A model generated the notes under the pieces. The model did no database searches, was not told the origin of the DNA, and saw only the letters and a program-made list of their open reading frames with translations. This document shows, in pieces, positions 34,191-44,604 of a stretch of DNA of 64,000 bases (positions are counted from its first letter, which is position 1; every line of letters begins with the position of its first letter). The translations under genes were made by a program, and so were the position numbers. The stretch spans positions 62,001 to 126,000 of the forward strand of contig JBBADV010000002.1 of NCBI GenBank assembly GCA_041656295.1, read 5' to 3'. This DNA comes from Kiritimatiellales bacterium. GTDB lineage: Bacteria; Verrucomicrobiota; Kiritimatiellia; Kiritimatiellales; Tichowtungiaceae.

Positions 34191-35513
34191 ATGATCTGGA
34201 TTTTTTACAACCTGGTTTTCCCTGTCATTTTTTTATTCATGCTGCCGAAATTTATTACGCGCATGCTGCGGCGCGGCGGTTACCGGCGCCATTTTGAACA
34301 GCGTTTCGGAATTTTCGGGCAGGGCGTGAAAGCGCGTTTTGCGGAAGGCGATCACATCTGGATTCATGCGGTCAGTGTCGGCGAACTTTTTATTGCACTG
34401 CGCTATATCGAGGAGTACCGCCGGCTGCATCCGGACGCGCTGTTTGTGCTAAGCACAACCACATCCACCGGTCACGCGCTCGCCGGGCGTAAAATTGATC
34501 CGCGCGATGTGCTGATTTATTTTCCGGTCGATCTGCCGTGTATCATTCGCCGCGTCTTCAAGATCATCCGTCCGCAAAAACTGATTCTGGTTGAAGGAGA
34601 GTTCTGGCCAAACCTCGTCCGGCGCGCATATAAATTAAAAATTCCGGTGGCGCTGATTAACGGACGCGTTTCCGATTCATCGTTCAAAGGTTATATGCTG
34701 CTGCGCCCGCTCACGCGCCGGCTGCTCGCGATGATCAACCCGATTCTGGTGCAGGGCAGACGCGACGGTGAACGGATTCTTGCAATGGGCGCACGGCCCG
34801 AAACCGTAAAGGTTCTGGGTACTGCGAAATATGATCTGCCGGCGCCGGCCGAAGATTCCGGCGCCGTTGCACGGAGCATTTTAAACTCCATCGCGGTTTC
34901 CGGCGATTCGATAATTCTGCTCGGCGGTTCAACCTGGCCCGGTGAAGAAGAGGTGCTTTGCCGGATTTATAAAACACTGCGCCGCGAAAATCCGAAAGTG
35001 TTTTTAGTCCTCGTTCCGCGCCACGCCGAGCGCCGGAATGAAGTTGTCCAGATACTTGCAGAACAAAACCTTTCATTCGCACTGCGGAGTCAATTCAATA
35101 CCGCCGGCGAGACTTCCGCGCGTGTTCACACAAATGAAGCCGGAAGCCTCATCGATCATCCTGAGGTTTTAGTGGTTGATACCACCGGCGAACTGATGGA
35201 TTTCTACGCGATTGCCGATCTTGTCTTCGTCGGCAAAAGTCTGTACAGCCACGGCGGACAGAATCCGATTGAACCGGCGTTGTTCGGCAAGGCGGTATTT
35301 GTCGGCCCGGGTATGGAAAACTTTCCGCTCGTTATGGAGGATTTTCTCGCCGCCGGCGCAATCTGCCAGGTGCCTGACGCCATCGTGCTTGAATACCGGA
35401 TGAAACAGATGCTTGCCGATCCGGCAGCGCGCGCAAAACTTGGTGCAGCAGCTGCCGGTGTTATTGAAAAAAACCGCGGAACCATCACGCGCATGGTTGC
35501 AGAGACGGAATAG
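34191..35513 (+). CDS. waaA: 3-deoxy-D-manno-octulosonic acid (Kdo) transferase
   Basis: 440 residues: an N-terminal membrane anchor (IFYNLVFPVIFLFMLPKF), followed by the WaaA glycosyltransferase fold with GDHIWIHAVSVGELFIALRY, LSTTTSTGHALA, LVEGEFWPNLVRRAYK (the catalytic Glu), INGRVSDSSFKGY, and the C-terminal lobe LILLGGSTWPGEEEVL-like sequence and DLVFVGKSLYSHGGQNPIEP. It adds Kdo to lipid A at the inner face of the inner membrane. Its presence implies an LPS-containing outer membrane. A bidirectional-looking terminator separates it from the convergent pnp gene. Confidence 0.93.
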   Translation: MIWIFYNLVFPVIFLFMLPKFITRMLRRGGYRRHFEQRFGIFGQGVKARFAEGDHIWIHAVSVGELFIALRYIEEYRRLHPDALFVLSTTTSTGHALAGRKIDPRDVLIYFPVDLPCIIRRVFKIIRPQKLILVEGEFWPNLVRRAYKLKIPVALINGRVSDSSFKGYMLLRPLTRRLLAMINPILVQGRRDGERILAMGARPETVKVLGTAKYDLPAPAEDSGAVARSILNSIAVSGDSIILLGGSTWPGEEEVLCRIYKTLRRENPKVFLVLVPRHAERRNEVVQILAEQNLSFALRSQFNTAGETSARVHTNEAGSLIDHPEVLVVDTTGELMDFYAIADLVFVGKSLYSHGGQNPIEPALFGKAVFVGPGMENFPLVMEDFLAAGAICQVPDAIVLEYRMKQMLADPAARAKLGAAAAGVIEKNRGTITRMVAETE

Positions 35514-35549
35514 TAAATTCTGTAAATGATGCGTGATGCCTAATCAATA

Positions 35550-35577
35550 AAAAAGCCCGCCGGTCAGCGGGCTTTTT
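35550..35577 (+). terminator. Bidirectional terminator between waaA and pnp
   Basis: AAAAAGCCCGC-cggtca-GCGGGCTTTTT is a perfect 11-bp stem with A/T tails on both sides, fitting intrinsic termination from both convergent genes. Confidence 0.88.
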
Positions 35578-35595
35578 CGGCGAAGACGAATGAGA

Positions 35596-37716
35596 TCATT
35601 CGGATTGATCTTCGTTGTGAGCAGCATCCATTTCCACCATCGCAGCCTTGCGGCTGAGACGGATTTTTCCGTCGCGGTCGACGTCGAGGACTTTAACCCA
35701 CATTTTATCGCCTTCCTTGCAGATGTCTTCGACTTTACCGACGCGGAAGTCGGCGAGCTCGGAGATATGTACGAGTCCGTCTTTGCCCGGCAGGATTTCG
35801 ACGAATGCGCCGAAGTCGCGAATGGTCTTAACGGTGCCTTCGTAGAGTTTTCCGATTTCAGCTTCAGCGGTGATCGCATTAACAGCTTTGACTGCCGAAG
35901 CCATCGCGATGGCGTCGCTGCTGAAGATATTGACGGTGCCGTCTTCTTCGATGTCGATCTGTACACCATAGGTATCGGTGATGCCGCGAATGACTTTCCC
36001 GCCGGGACCGATGAGCGCACCGATTTTTTCGGGATCGATTTGGATGACGGTGATGCGCGGTGCAAATTCAGACATTTCGGCGCGCGGTTTGGCAAGAACG
36101 CTTTCCATGTAATCCAGAATTTGCATACGGCCATCGCGGGCGAGGGCGAAGGCGCCTTCAACGAGATCCCAGCGGAGTCCGTCAATTTTGAGGTCAACCT
36201 GGAATCCGGTGATGCCGTCGCGCGTGCCGCAGACTTTAAAATCCATATCGCCGCAATGATCTTCGGTGCCGAGAATATCAAGCACGAGTTCAGCCTGATC
36301 ATTTTTGCCGGTGAACAGTCCGACAGAAATTCCGCCGACCGGTTTTTTGATCGGAATTCCTGCGTCCATCAGCGCGAGCGTCCCGACACAGGCGGATGCC
36401 ATGGATGACGAACCGTTAGAACCCATGATTTCGGAAACCAGGCGTATGGCGTACGGGAAATTTTCCGGCATCATCGGGCGCAGACTGCGCTCGGCAAGAT
36501 TCCCGTGTCCGATTTCGCGGCGGCCGGTTGTGCCGAGACGCCCGACTTCACCGACGCTGTACGGCGGGAAGTTATAGTGCAGCATGAACGGCTTTTCTTT
36601 TTCGCCGCCGGTAACGGCGTCAACGGCCTGTGCCTCTTTTTTTGGCCCGAGCGTTACAACGGCCAGCGCCTGTGTTTCGCCGCGGTTGAACACTGCCGAA
36701 CCGTGTACGCGCGGCAGTATGCCGACTTGTGCTTTGAGTTCGCGCAGTTCTTTAAAGCCGCGACCGCCGACCCGCGTGTTATGTTCCAGCACATTTTTGC
36801 GGACAGTTTCGATTTCGAGCTCATCGAACAGATGGAAATATTCGTTTTCTGGCATTTCCGGATAAATCTCGAGCAGTTTGGCTTGCAGCGATTCTTTGAT
36901 CTCGCTGACTTTATCCTGCCGCTGGAGTTTATCGTTGATCGCCAGTGCAGCAAGCAGTTCAGTGCCGGCAAATTCGCGGGCTTTGCCGAGTTTTTCTTCA
37001 TCCGCCACTGGGATTTCGATCACTTTCTCCGGCAGTCCAAGTTGTTTGCGCAGCTCGAGCTGTGCTTTGATGATCGGCTGAATCGCTTCGTGCGCAACTT
37101 TCATAGCGGCGACGAAATCGGCTTCACTGATTTCGTTGGCGCTGCCTTCGATCATCAGCGGCAGATCCGCCGTCCCTGCGTAGGTCAGATCGAGATCACT
37201 CTGTGCGAGCTCGGCGTGCGTCGGCATAATTACGAATTCACCGTTCACGCGGCCGATGCGTACAGCGGCGATCGGGCCCATAAACGGAATTTCAGAAATT
37301 GTCAGCGCAGCGCTGGAGGCATTGACGCTGAGAAAATCGGTATCGATAGTACCATCACAGCTCATCAGCATATTGTTGATTTGGACATCGTTATAGTAGC
37401 CCTTCGGGAAGAGCGGGCGCAACGGACGGTCGGTTACGCGTGCGGTGAGAATTTCTTTTTCGGACGGACGCGCTTCGCGTTTGAAAAAACCGCCGGGGAA
37501 ACGGCCTGCCGCATAGAATTTTTCGCGGTATTCAACCTGAAGGGGGAAAAAATCCACACCTTCGCGCAGGGTTTTTGTATTGGTAACGGCGGAGAACACA
37601 ATGTTGTCACCTGCTCCGCAGCTTACTGCACCGGCGGCCTGCTGCGCGAGCAGCCCTGACTCGAAGAACATCGGCTTACCGCCGACGTCGAACTTTATTT
37701 TTACTGTATCTTTCAT
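35596..37716 (-). CDS. pnp: Polyribonucleotide nucleotidyltransferase (PNPase)
   Basis: 706 residues: two RNase PH domains (first around FFPLQVEYREKFYAAGRFPG and RPLRPLFPKGYYNDVQ; second around GSAVFNRGETQALAVVTLG and MASACVGTLALMDAGIPIKK), then a KH domain (IGPGGKVIRGITDTYGVQID) and an S1 domain (YEGTVKTIRDFGAFVEILPG). It degrades RNA 3'-5' phosphorolytically and is a degradosome component. The order rpsO-pnp on one strand is the widely conserved arrangement. The ATG is preceded by AAGGAAAG. Full length, no oddities seen. Confidence 0.97.
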   Translation of the reverse strand: MKDTVKIKFDVGGKPMFFESGLLAQQAAGAVSCGAGDNIVFSAVTNTKTLREGVDFFPLQVEYREKFYAAGRFPGGFFKREARPSEKEILTARVTDRPLRPLFPKGYYNDVQINNMLMSCDGTIDTDFLSVNASSAALTISEIPFMGPIAAVRIGRVNGEFVIMPTHAELAQSDLDLTYAGTADLPLMIEGSANEISEADFVAAMKVAHEAIQPIIKAQLELRKQLGLPEKVIEIPVADEEKLGKAREFAGTELLAALAINDKLQRQDKVSEIKESLQAKLLEIYPEMPENEYFHLFDELEIETVRKNVLEHNTRVGGRGFKELRELKAQVGILPRVHGSAVFNRGETQALAVVTLGPKKEAQAVDAVTGGEKEKPFMLHYNFPPYSVGEVGRLGTTGRREIGHGNLAERSLRPMMPENFPYAIRLVSEIMGSNGSSSMASACVGTLALMDAGIPIKKPVGGISVGLFTGKNDQAELVLDILGTEDHCGDMDFKVCGTRDGITGFQVDLKIDGLRWDLVEGAFALARDGRMQILDYMESVLAKPRAEMSEFAPRITVIQIDPEKIGALIGPGGKVIRGITDTYGVQIDIEEDGTVNIFSSDAIAMASAVKAVNAITAEAEIGKLYEGTVKTIRDFGAFVEILPGKDGLVHISELADFRVGKVEDICKEGDKMWVKVLDVDRDGKIRLSRKAAMVEMDAAHNEDQSE

Positions 37717-37726
37717 TTCTTTCCTT

Positions 37727-37822
37727 ACTTTCAGTTCTCAGTTGTCTGTTAATAGTTATCAGTGCATGGATAGAGAAGGGATTAAGGCGATTGATAACCG
37801 ATAACTGGCAACGGGTAACTAA
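37727..37822. repeat. Degenerate micro-repeat between rpsO and pnp
   Basis: Words such as CAGTTCTCAGTTGTC, GTTATCAG, GATAACCGATAACTGG and AACGGGTAAC recur through the gap ahead of the pnp start. They resemble other start-proximal tracts in this window. Confidence 0.45.
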
Positions 37823-37849
37823 ATAACAGCGCGCGCCGCGCGCCATAAA

Positions 37850-37877
37850 CAAAACAGCCCCGTTATAAGAACGGGGC
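37850..37877 (-). terminator. Terminator-like hairpin after rpsO
   Basis: On the minus strand GCCCCGTT-cttat-AACGGGGC is an 8-bp stem followed by TGTTTTGTTTATG. It starts 12 bp past the rpsO stop, so it may attenuate read-through into pnp. Confidence 0.65.
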
Positions 37878-37889
37878 CGTCCTCTTGAT

Positions 37890-38153
37890 TTAGCGGCGGA
37901 GACCGAGGCGCTGAATTAATTCTTTATAGCGCGCATCGTCTTCTTTCGCCAGATAGCTGAGCAGTTTGCGACGTTTATTGACCAGAGTGATCAATCCGCG
38001 CCGGGTGCTGTTATCTTTTTTATGCGTTTTCAGATGCTCCGTCAGTTCCGAAATACGGCCGGACATCAGTGCAACCTGCACTTCAACCGAACCCGTATCA
38101 CGGTCGTGCTTCTGATATTCTTTCTTAACTTCCGCTTTAACTGCCTGATCCAC
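37890..38153 (-). CDS. rpsO: 30S ribosomal protein S15
   Basis: 87 residues from a GTG start: VDQAVKAEVKKEYQKHDRDT, then GSVEVQVALMSGRISELTEH, LKTHKKDNSTRRGLITLVNK and RRKLLSYLAKEDDARYKELI, all standard S15 helices that bind 16S rRNA helix 22. GTG 38153 is chosen because AAGGAG lies at ideal spacing ahead of it and it gives the usual protein length; the open frame continues to 38384 but that part runs through the terminator of the upstream gene and has no family similarity. It is followed by pnp. Confidence 0.96.
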   Translation of the reverse strand: MDQAVKAEVKKEYQKHDRDTGSVEVQVALMSGRISELTEHLKTHKKDNSTRRGLITLVNKRRKLLSYLAKEDDARYKELIQRLGLRR

Positions 38154-38278
38154 GTATAGGCTCCTTCTTACCTCTAACTTTTCTTCCAACGTCTGTATTG
38201 AAGCGTCGAAATATACAGATGCGCCTATCCCTTGTAAACCGGAAAAGGTTGATTTTTTAATTTGATAACCTACCGCAT

Positions 38279-38310
38279 AAAAAACCGTTTCAAAATTAAA
38301 ACGGTTTTTT
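38279..38310 (-). terminator. Terminator after the giant surface-protein gene
   Basis: AAAAAACCGTTT and AAACGGTTTTTT flank a short loop, a perfect 12-bp inverted repeat just past the stop at 38326 on the minus strand, ending in T residues. Confidence 0.82.
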
Positions 38311-38325
38311 TGCGAGTAGAATTTT

Positions 38326-41300
38326 CTATTGAACAACAACTTTGTAAAAGATAACCGGCTCATCATTGTGCTGGTCATCAACAAATGATCCGGTGTTGTA
38401 TACGGTCGTCAGATGAGTCCATCCGGCAGTCAGGTTGGTCGTAAACCAGATGTTATAGGTGCGCGAAAGTTCATCTGCCGGTGCCGGCCAGCTGATGGTT
38501 CTTGAGCCGTCGCTGTTAATTGATGACGTGACATTAAACAGCTGTGGCTGGACACCAGCCAGTGCACTCTGTGACGCCATCAATGCATTGTAACTTATAC
38601 TTGCACTGTTGGTTGCCGTAAACTGGACATCAAGCAGGGTCTGTTGATCATGATAATTGAAGATTAACGCGGTGTTATTCGTGACCTGATAAGAACCGTT
38701 GGCCTTCAGGCTGCGAGCATCTCCATTGATTGTAATGGTCATATTACTTCCCGATGCGATATATCCGCTTCGGGGTGATGCTGTAATCACTTTTACTGCT
38801 CCGGACTTCGGGTTGAACGACACCGACTTTGAAAAAATCCGGGTGATATAACCGTCAACCCGATTTTGATAATTCGTCGTATAACGGAAGTTCGGATAGA
38901 AGCCGTTGGTTGTAATCACCTGAACCTGTGTATAATTTGTTCCGACGGTCGTCGCAAGGTTGCTGCTCAACGCAGTAGAGACGATGCCTTTATCCGTTTC
39001 AATCTGTATTGTCCCCTTATTCCAGTTGGTTCCCAGTTGCTTATAATGGAAATCAATATTTCCTGAACGGTTTAAAACGGCTCTGAAAGAGTTCGAACCG
39101 GAGGCATCCGTCCATGTAATATAAAACCGGTTTCTATCACCTAAGCCGCCATTACGTGTCCACGCCTGCACTCCCGATAAAGATGCTTTAAACGGACTTG
39201 CTGAATGACGATCTGAAAATACGACAGTTCCATCCGCCCGGACAATTAAACTCGTATACGCAGTTCCTGAGAAAGCGAACGGAAAACCGATATTTATGGG
39301 TACAATTCCAAGATCCTGCGGCGCAACAAGGGTCCCCTGAGAGGGGAGCTCCGTCCACGCAAAGTCAGTATTCATCGCTGAATATATCATGGTTCCTTCA
39401 TCAATGATTGAGAAGTTCAATCCGGAATTGCCGGAATTTGTAACAACGATGTTGGTCGTTGTAATATATCCGGCCGGGCCGCTGAATATTAGGCCTGACG
39501 GTATGTCCAGCTGTACGGTTGAGTTGACCACGTTCACAGCAACCGAAAGATCCTGACTATGTTTATTATTCCAGACCACCTTTGCCGGAACAATATATAT
39601 GCCTACAGGCATATTTGACGCATCAGCAGAAAAAACCACACTTTTATACTGACCGGAGGAGATACCTCCGGATTGAGGTTCGGCCCGGACCCATGTCGAT
39701 GATGATGGCGTCATTACTATGCAGTCCCGTGATGAGCTCCCGGGAGAATGGGAAATGATTTGATTCCCAATGGCAATTTCGCCCCCCTCCCATGTTCCGA
39801 ACTGGTAAAGATACATAATGCGTCCATCGTCAAGCAGCCATACCTGAAGTTCTTTTCCTGTCTGATATCCCCAAGAAACAACCAGTCGGTTTGCTCCATC
39901 GTACGTATCCTGTACAAAATGGATGGCATCCGTCGGCGAAAGAGATGTGCTTTTCGAATAAGGTTTTAAGCGGATGGAATGCTCACCTTCCATTAATGTG
40001 ACGCTTCCGGAATCGGAAACGGAAAAGCTGGAATACAGAATGCCGAAAATCCGCATATTAAATCCGATATTTTCCGGAACACTGTGGCTTCCGTTCCATT
40101 TAAGCAATGTACTGCCGGTGGATCCGGGAAAGGAGATAAATTCTCTTCTGTCCACCGGTTTATTGGTGACCGTATAGCTGCCGGACGGCCAGTTTGCCTG
40201 AACTTCAAAGGCAATCGCGGACATTCCCGCGTTTGAAAGAATAAGAGATTCTGTGCCGGTATCTCCTTGCGGTACTGTAATTATGATACTCTCAGAACCC
40301 AGGACACCGCTGCTGCCGCCGGTTGCAGACATAATGCGGACTGTTCCGTTATTAAACAGATTAGACGTATCCAGTGTAACGAACGGCGGAAGATTAACCG
40401 GAAGTACTTGCAGCCCCTCATCACTTAAATATCCCCAGTTGCTCAAAACCGTAAAAGAGGCACCGTTAGTTGCAGATGAATTTCCTGCAAAATCCAATAC
40501 CAGTGTTCCACTGGCCTTCAGAATATTGCTGCCATTTCCCTGTATTGAAGCAGTTGTTGTGTTCACAGCAAGGAGCGTTGATACCGATCCCGTTTGTATA
40601 AGATCGCCCTTGAATGTCATCCCGCCTGAAGAAAGGTCCAGCGCGGAGCCTGAATCCATGGAAGCGCTTTTAACTGAACCGGATCCGCTTAACACGGCGC
40701 CAGACCGGACGGTAAACTCAGCATCGTCAAAAGCGGCATTCACCTCCAGGGTACCCTCTTTAATCTCAAATTTACTGCTATATGCGGATGCCGCATTTAA
40801 TGTCATCTTTTTCGCACCGGTTTTTTGAATTCCATGCGTACTCTTAGCTGTTCCATCGCTGAATGCACCGTTGAATTCAATATCATTATTCAGTTTAAAT
40901 ATGACAGGTTTGTCAGATGTTCGCTGAAGTTCAAATTTTGTGGTTACCGGATCCAGCGGTGCATTGAACTCAAACATAACCTGACCTGATAATCCTGATG
41001 CATGTCCGATTAAGATACTGTCCATACTGGCAATCGCTTTCGGATGTTCGAATCGTATGGTTCGTTCGTGAGTTACTGTCGAGGCGCGTACATTGCGAAG
41101 CCTCCCGATATAACCCGAATTATCACCCCTGAAAATAATCGTCCCGCCGGCATTTGGAAAATCGAGGAAAGAGGTTGCGTTACCGCCGGAGATTTTTCCT
41201 TCAAAAATAATGGTGGTGTTGTTAACTTGATTAAATGTTACTCCCCGGTTATTTACTGCCGCTATAGAAATATCGTTACTGACGATTCCGCCAGTGTTAA

Positions 41301-44300
41301 GATGCCAGCTGTTATTTCTATTGGGTGCTGCGTAAATGGTTCCTTTTCCGTTTCCAAGGGCGGACGGAGTAGCATAGAGCCAGTTCGCGGTATCAAAAAC
41401 AATATCCCCTGAAAAATCGTTGTTATCCCCCGATAATGCGATTCGATATCCGGATAATGTAAGCTGATTCGTTCCGATAATTCTGCCTGAATGAACAAAG
41501 AGTCCTCCGTCAGCGGTCACAGTCAGAGTTCCAAGTGTTGCATCGCCGGACAGAATAATATCATTCACAAGTGCAAACAAAGTATTATTCCAGCTGGGAT
41601 GAACACCGGCAATAGACATCAGGCTGCTGCCGTTTTCTAACACAACCGGACCTGTTCCCAGCGCTTCATGGTGACCCAGAATAATTTTTCCGGAATTTGT
41701 TGTCCCCCCGCTGTAGGCATTGGCATTCGCAAGCGTTAATTCACCGTTGCCGGTTTTCATCAAACTTCCGCTGCCGGTAACATGCCCGGCAACTGTTATC
41801 GGAGTTGCGTTCGAAAGAATCATAGCTCCTGTCAGCGTGATATCAGTATTCAGATTAGCCGCTGCAACCAGCATTGCGTTATCTGCAGTCAGCGTTCCGA
41901 ATCCCAGCGCATATTCATTCGCAACCGAAAGTATTCCGTTGCTGAGAACCGTCCCGCCGGCATAGGAATTGACTCCATCCAGAGCCAGCTCGCCGTCTCC
42001 GGTTTTTATTAATGCGGCATTTGTCGTACCTGAAATGTTTCCGGATACTGTCAAAACCCGGGAGGTTGCAACAGCCCAGACCTGAGTTGTTCCAAGTATT
42101 GTTTTGGCGTCAAGGGTCAGATTTTCAGTAGCGCCGGACATATCAACCCCGCTGGAGCCGATCGTCAGCGAATAATTCGTATCACTGATTGTCCAGGGGA
42201 CATTATTGCTGACTAAAGCCATTCCCTTCCAGGAAAGGTTCCCGCCGAGTTTTGTCGTGATGGGTGATGTTACAGTGCTATCCATTACAGCGGTATCTGT
42301 TGCATTCGGAACAGCGCCGCTGGTCCAGCTGCTGGCTAAATTGAGATCATCATTGTTATCATCTTTAACCCAGCGTTCGCCCGGTTTGCGGATGAAGACA
42401 TCCAGTGAAATGGACTCTGTCCAGATGTTTGCTCCGGACTGATTGCTGATGGTTAATGTGTAATTCCCGGCGCCGGCAGAGGCGCTGATGACTACTGTAT
42501 AATCAATCTGCGTGGATGTTCCCGGCGTCAGGGAATACGGAGCAGGGGAGGGAGAAATGGAAAATATTCCGGGGCCGGACAGCGTGCTGACAATATTCGA
42601 AACACTTTTCGATCCATTATTTGTTACCGTAACCGAAATCCGCAGTGTTTCTCCCGGCTCATTCAAATCGGCAAACAGGCCGCCGGAAATTTCTGTTATT
42701 GAGGTGGTGTCTATACCGAGGCTGGATCCCACTGCAATATCCAGCGCGGCATCCGGGCTGTTTGTTTCTGCAGAAACTGCCCGTGCCGTAAACTGATACT
42801 GTCCGTTCGCTGTGGCGATAATATCATAGGTATTTGTTACAGACTCTTTCCATCCCAGCACAACCGGAGTATTAGTGGATGTGATCACAAAACCGCCGGA
42901 TGGAGAAACTGTCAGCTCGGAAATAACCGCAGATGCCTGTCCGCCGGAATTTGAGATGACAACAGAAATTTCATTTGGTTCGCCTATATCCATTGCTCCG
43001 CCTAACTCATCGCTGATTTGTACAGTCAGGTTCGGCTCCAGCGAATCATCAGCGACTTCTGCCATAATTTCAGCTAAAGACGCGGCGTGGCGGATATTAT
43101 CTACGGCCGCATAATCTTCTGAGCCGGACGGGCGGAATGATCCGGTAGCATGAAAACAAAGATTCGAAATACTGGTCAAAGCAATATTGTTGGATGTAAA
43201 CATGGCCGGGGTATTTGTAGTGAGGCCGCTTCCTCCCTCAAAATCATACCACACATTAAGTGTTTTTGTTTCAAGATCAACTTCGGCGATTGCAGTTAAA
43301 GTTCCTGTTGTGTCCAAATTGTTTGTGATCGCGGTTAAGGTGCGATTTGATGGTGCAGTACTTTCAAGATTGCCGTCATCATAACCAAGCACGAGACCGG
43401 CGGCTTTTGCCCCGCTGTCTCCCGTGAAATATACACCCAGCAGAGTTCCCGAACTGCGGGAAGAATTCGTGAATGAATATTCAAGATCATATCTGAGATA
43501 ATGTTTACCTGCAGCCGCCGGGGGAATAGCCGCATCAGATATCAGACCATCCCATCCGTTGGTTTCTTCGCCAACGCAAATTAGTGCCCGGTTTGTCACA
43601 TAGACGGATGGTGAGCCGGTTGCAAATTGCGCCAGCGGTGAACTTGTTCCTGAATTAATTGCTTCTGTAATAAAAATGCCGTCCCGATCCCGCTCAAAGG
43701 TCCACTCATTCAGATAGCTGCCTTCTCCATTTCCCGAAACAACCCGTGGCGCGGCAATAATTTCATCCCATGACTCAGCCGCGCGCAACAGTGTTACGCG
43801 TGTTTCGGATTCTGCCGGAACAAAATCCCCGGTCGCCTGGAATCGCAACTGGCTGATAGATGTTATATTAATATTGGTTGCCGTTTTGTCGGGAACACTT
43901 TCTGTTTTGGTTGTAATGTCGCCATTTATCGTATACCAGACGGACAATGTTTTCGGGCTGGATGTAATGTCTATTCTGGCAATAACGGAGACGGAGCCGG
44001 CATCGGCAAGCCCGGTTTCAAGTTCTGTAACGGCTGCCGGCGGAGTGTTGGACGCGCCGACATCATATTGAAGCGCTACACCGGCGATATTAGATCCAGA
44101 AGAGTCGGAGAAAGAAAAACCCAATACCGTTCCGGTTTCATTGGTTCCGTTGGGGTTAGAAAAATCATATGTAAAGTCATACCGTAGAAAATAAACAGAA
44201 GGAGAGGGGATTATTGCTGAATAAATGGAACCATCCCTCCACATGTCAGTGGATGCGTCATGTAACGTAGAGCGGAGGCCGCCCAGGCCATCCGTTAACA

Positions 44301-44463
44301 TGACATCTGCATTCCCTGTATTTGTAAACGCGGCTCCACCGTATGCCTGCGGAAGAGTCAGTCCTGCCCGGTCGGAATAAAAATCAACTTCCATTGCTGC
44401 GGCTGCAGTGAAAAAGTTTATCAGCACTGCTGTTCCAAAAAGAAAGTTCAGTTTTGTTTTCAT
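38326..44463 (-). CDS. Giant secreted protein with autotransporter-associated beta-strand repeats and no beta-barrel
   Basis: About 2045 residues from ATG 44463, which has GAGGAT at proper spacing and gives a clean signal peptide (MKTKLNFLFGTAVLINFFTA). Two related discoidin/LamG-like N-terminal segments (around MEVDFYSDRAG and SYLNEWTFERDRDG) are followed by CARDB-like Ig segments (about 470-680). Autotransporter-associated repeats lie at about 815-960 (LIKTGDGELALDGVNSYAGG; LMKTGNGELTLANANAYSGG), then a long beta-helix-like part and BACON/Ig-like stretches (about 1400-1750). The C-terminal module is RTISWPAPADELSRTYNIWF followed by TTNLTAGW and FYKVVV. No beta-barrel is present, so a separate secretin or sorting system must export it. 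It lies 140 bp downstream of two tandem secretin genes. Confidence 0.82.
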   Translation of the reverse strand: MKTKLNFLFGTAVLINFFTAAAAMEVDFYSDRAGLTLPQAYGGAAFTNTGNADVMLTDGLGGLRSTLHDASTDMWRDGSIYSAIIPSPSVYFLRYDFTYDFSNPNGTNETGTVLGFSFSDSSGSNIAGVALQYDVGASNTPPAAVTELETGLADAGSVSVIARIDITSSPKTLSVWYTINGDITTKTESVPDKTATNINITSISQLRFQATGDFVPAESETRVTLLRAAESWDEIIAAPRVVSGNGEGSYLNEWTFERDRDGIFITEAINSGTSSPLAQFATGSPSVYVTNRALICVGEETNGWDGLISDAAIPPAAAGKHYLRYDLEYSFTNSSRSSGTLLGVYFTGDSGAKAAGLVLGYDDGNLESTAPSNRTLTAITNNLDTTGTLTAIAEVDLETKTLNVWYDFEGGSGLTTNTPAMFTSNNIALTSISNLCFHATGSFRPSGSEDYAAVDNIRHAASLAEIMAEVADDSLEPNLTVQISDELGGAMDIGEPNEISVVISNSGGQASAVISELTVSPSGGFVITSTNTPVVLGWKESVTNTYDIIATANGQYQFTARAVSAETNSPDAALDIAVGSSLGIDTTSITEISGGLFADLNEPGETLRISVTVTNNGSKSVSNIVSTLSGPGIFSISPSPAPYSLTPGTSTQIDYTVVISASAGAGNYTLTISNQSGANIWTESISLDVFIRKPGERWVKDDNNDDLNLASSWTSGAVPNATDTAVMDSTVTSPITTKLGGNLSWKGMALVSNNVPWTISDTNYSLTIGSSGVDMSGATENLTLDAKTILGTTQVWAVATSRVLTVSGNISGTTNAALIKTGDGELALDGVNSYAGGTVLSNGILSVANEYALGFGTLTADNAMLVAAANLNTDITLTGAMILSNATPITVAGHVTGSGSLMKTGNGELTLANANAYSGGTTNSGKIILGHHEALGTGPVVLENGSSLMSIAGVHPSWNNTLFALVNDIILSGDATLGTLTVTADGGLFVHSGRIIGTNQLTLSGYRIALSGDNNDFSGDIVFDTANWLYATPSALGNGKGTIYAAPNRNNSWHLNTGGIVSNDISIAAVNNRGVTFNQVNNTTIIFEGKISGGNATSFLDFPNAGGTIIFRGDNSGYIGRLRNVRASTVTHERTIRFEHPKAIASMDSILIGHASGLSGQVMFEFNAPLDPVTTKFELQRTSDKPVIFKLNNDIEFNGAFSDGTAKSTHGIQKTGAKKMTLNAASAYSSKFEIKEGTLEVNAAFDDAEFTVRSGAVLSGSGSVKSASMDSGSALDLSSGGMTFKGDLIQTGSVSTLLAVNTTTASIQGNGSNILKASGTLVLDFAGNSSATNGASFTVLSNWGYLSDEGLQVLPVNLPPFVTLDTSNLFNNGTVRIMSATGGSSGVLGSESIIITVPQGDTGTESLILSNAGMSAIAFEVQANWPSGSYTVTNKPVDRREFISFPGSTGSTLLKWNGSHSVPENIGFNMRIFGILYSSFSVSDSGSVTLMEGEHSIRLKPYSKSTSLSPTDAIHFVQDTYDGANRLVVSWGYQTGKELQVWLLDDGRIMYLYQFGTWEGGEIAIGNQIISHSPGSSSRDCIVMTPSSSTWVRAEPQSGGISSGQYKSVVFSADASNMPVGIYIVPAKVVWNNKHSQDLSVAVNVVNSTVQLDIPSGLIFSGPAGYITTTNIVVTNSGNSGLNFSIIDEGTMIYSAMNTDFAWTELPSQGTLVAPQDLGIVPINIGFPFAFSGTAYTSLIVRADGTVVFSDRHSASPFKASLSGVQAWTRNGGLGDRNRFYITWTDASGSNSFRAVLNRSGNIDFHYKQLGTNWNKGTIQIETDKGIVSTALSSNLATTVGTNYTQVQVITTNGFYPNFRYTTNYQNRVDGYITRIFSKSVSFNPKSGAVKVITASPRSGYIASGSNMTITINGDARSLKANGSYQVTNNTALIFNYHDQQTLLDVQFTATNSASISYNALMASQSALAGVQPQLFNVTSSINSDGSRTISWPAPADELSRTYNIWFTTNLTAGWTHLTTVYNTGSFVDDQHNDEPVIFYKVVVQ

Positions 44464-44551
44464 AAATATCCTCATCCGGGCAGTTAAATCTGGTCGTTTT
44501 TAAAAAAAGCGCGAAAACACAATCTATTTTAATAACATTTAAAACAATTAC

Positions 44552-44577
44552 GGAAGGGAGGTTTAGCCCTCCCTTCC
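44552..44577 (-). terminator. Hairpin between secretin paralogue 2 and the giant gene
   Basis: GGAAGGGAGG-6-nt loop-CCTCCCTTCC is a perfect 10-bp stem beginning just after the secretin stop. The T-run on the minus strand is weak, so it may attenuate or protect the mRNA rather than fully terminate. Confidence 0.6.
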
Positions 44578-44604
44578 AAACAAGCCTTGCCTAATTCAGC
44601 GAAC

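Noticed and set aside
37829..37844. GCGCGC-rich palindromic run as a regulatory site
   Set aside because: Short low-complexity GC run beside the rpsO terminator without a consistent dyad or known motif.
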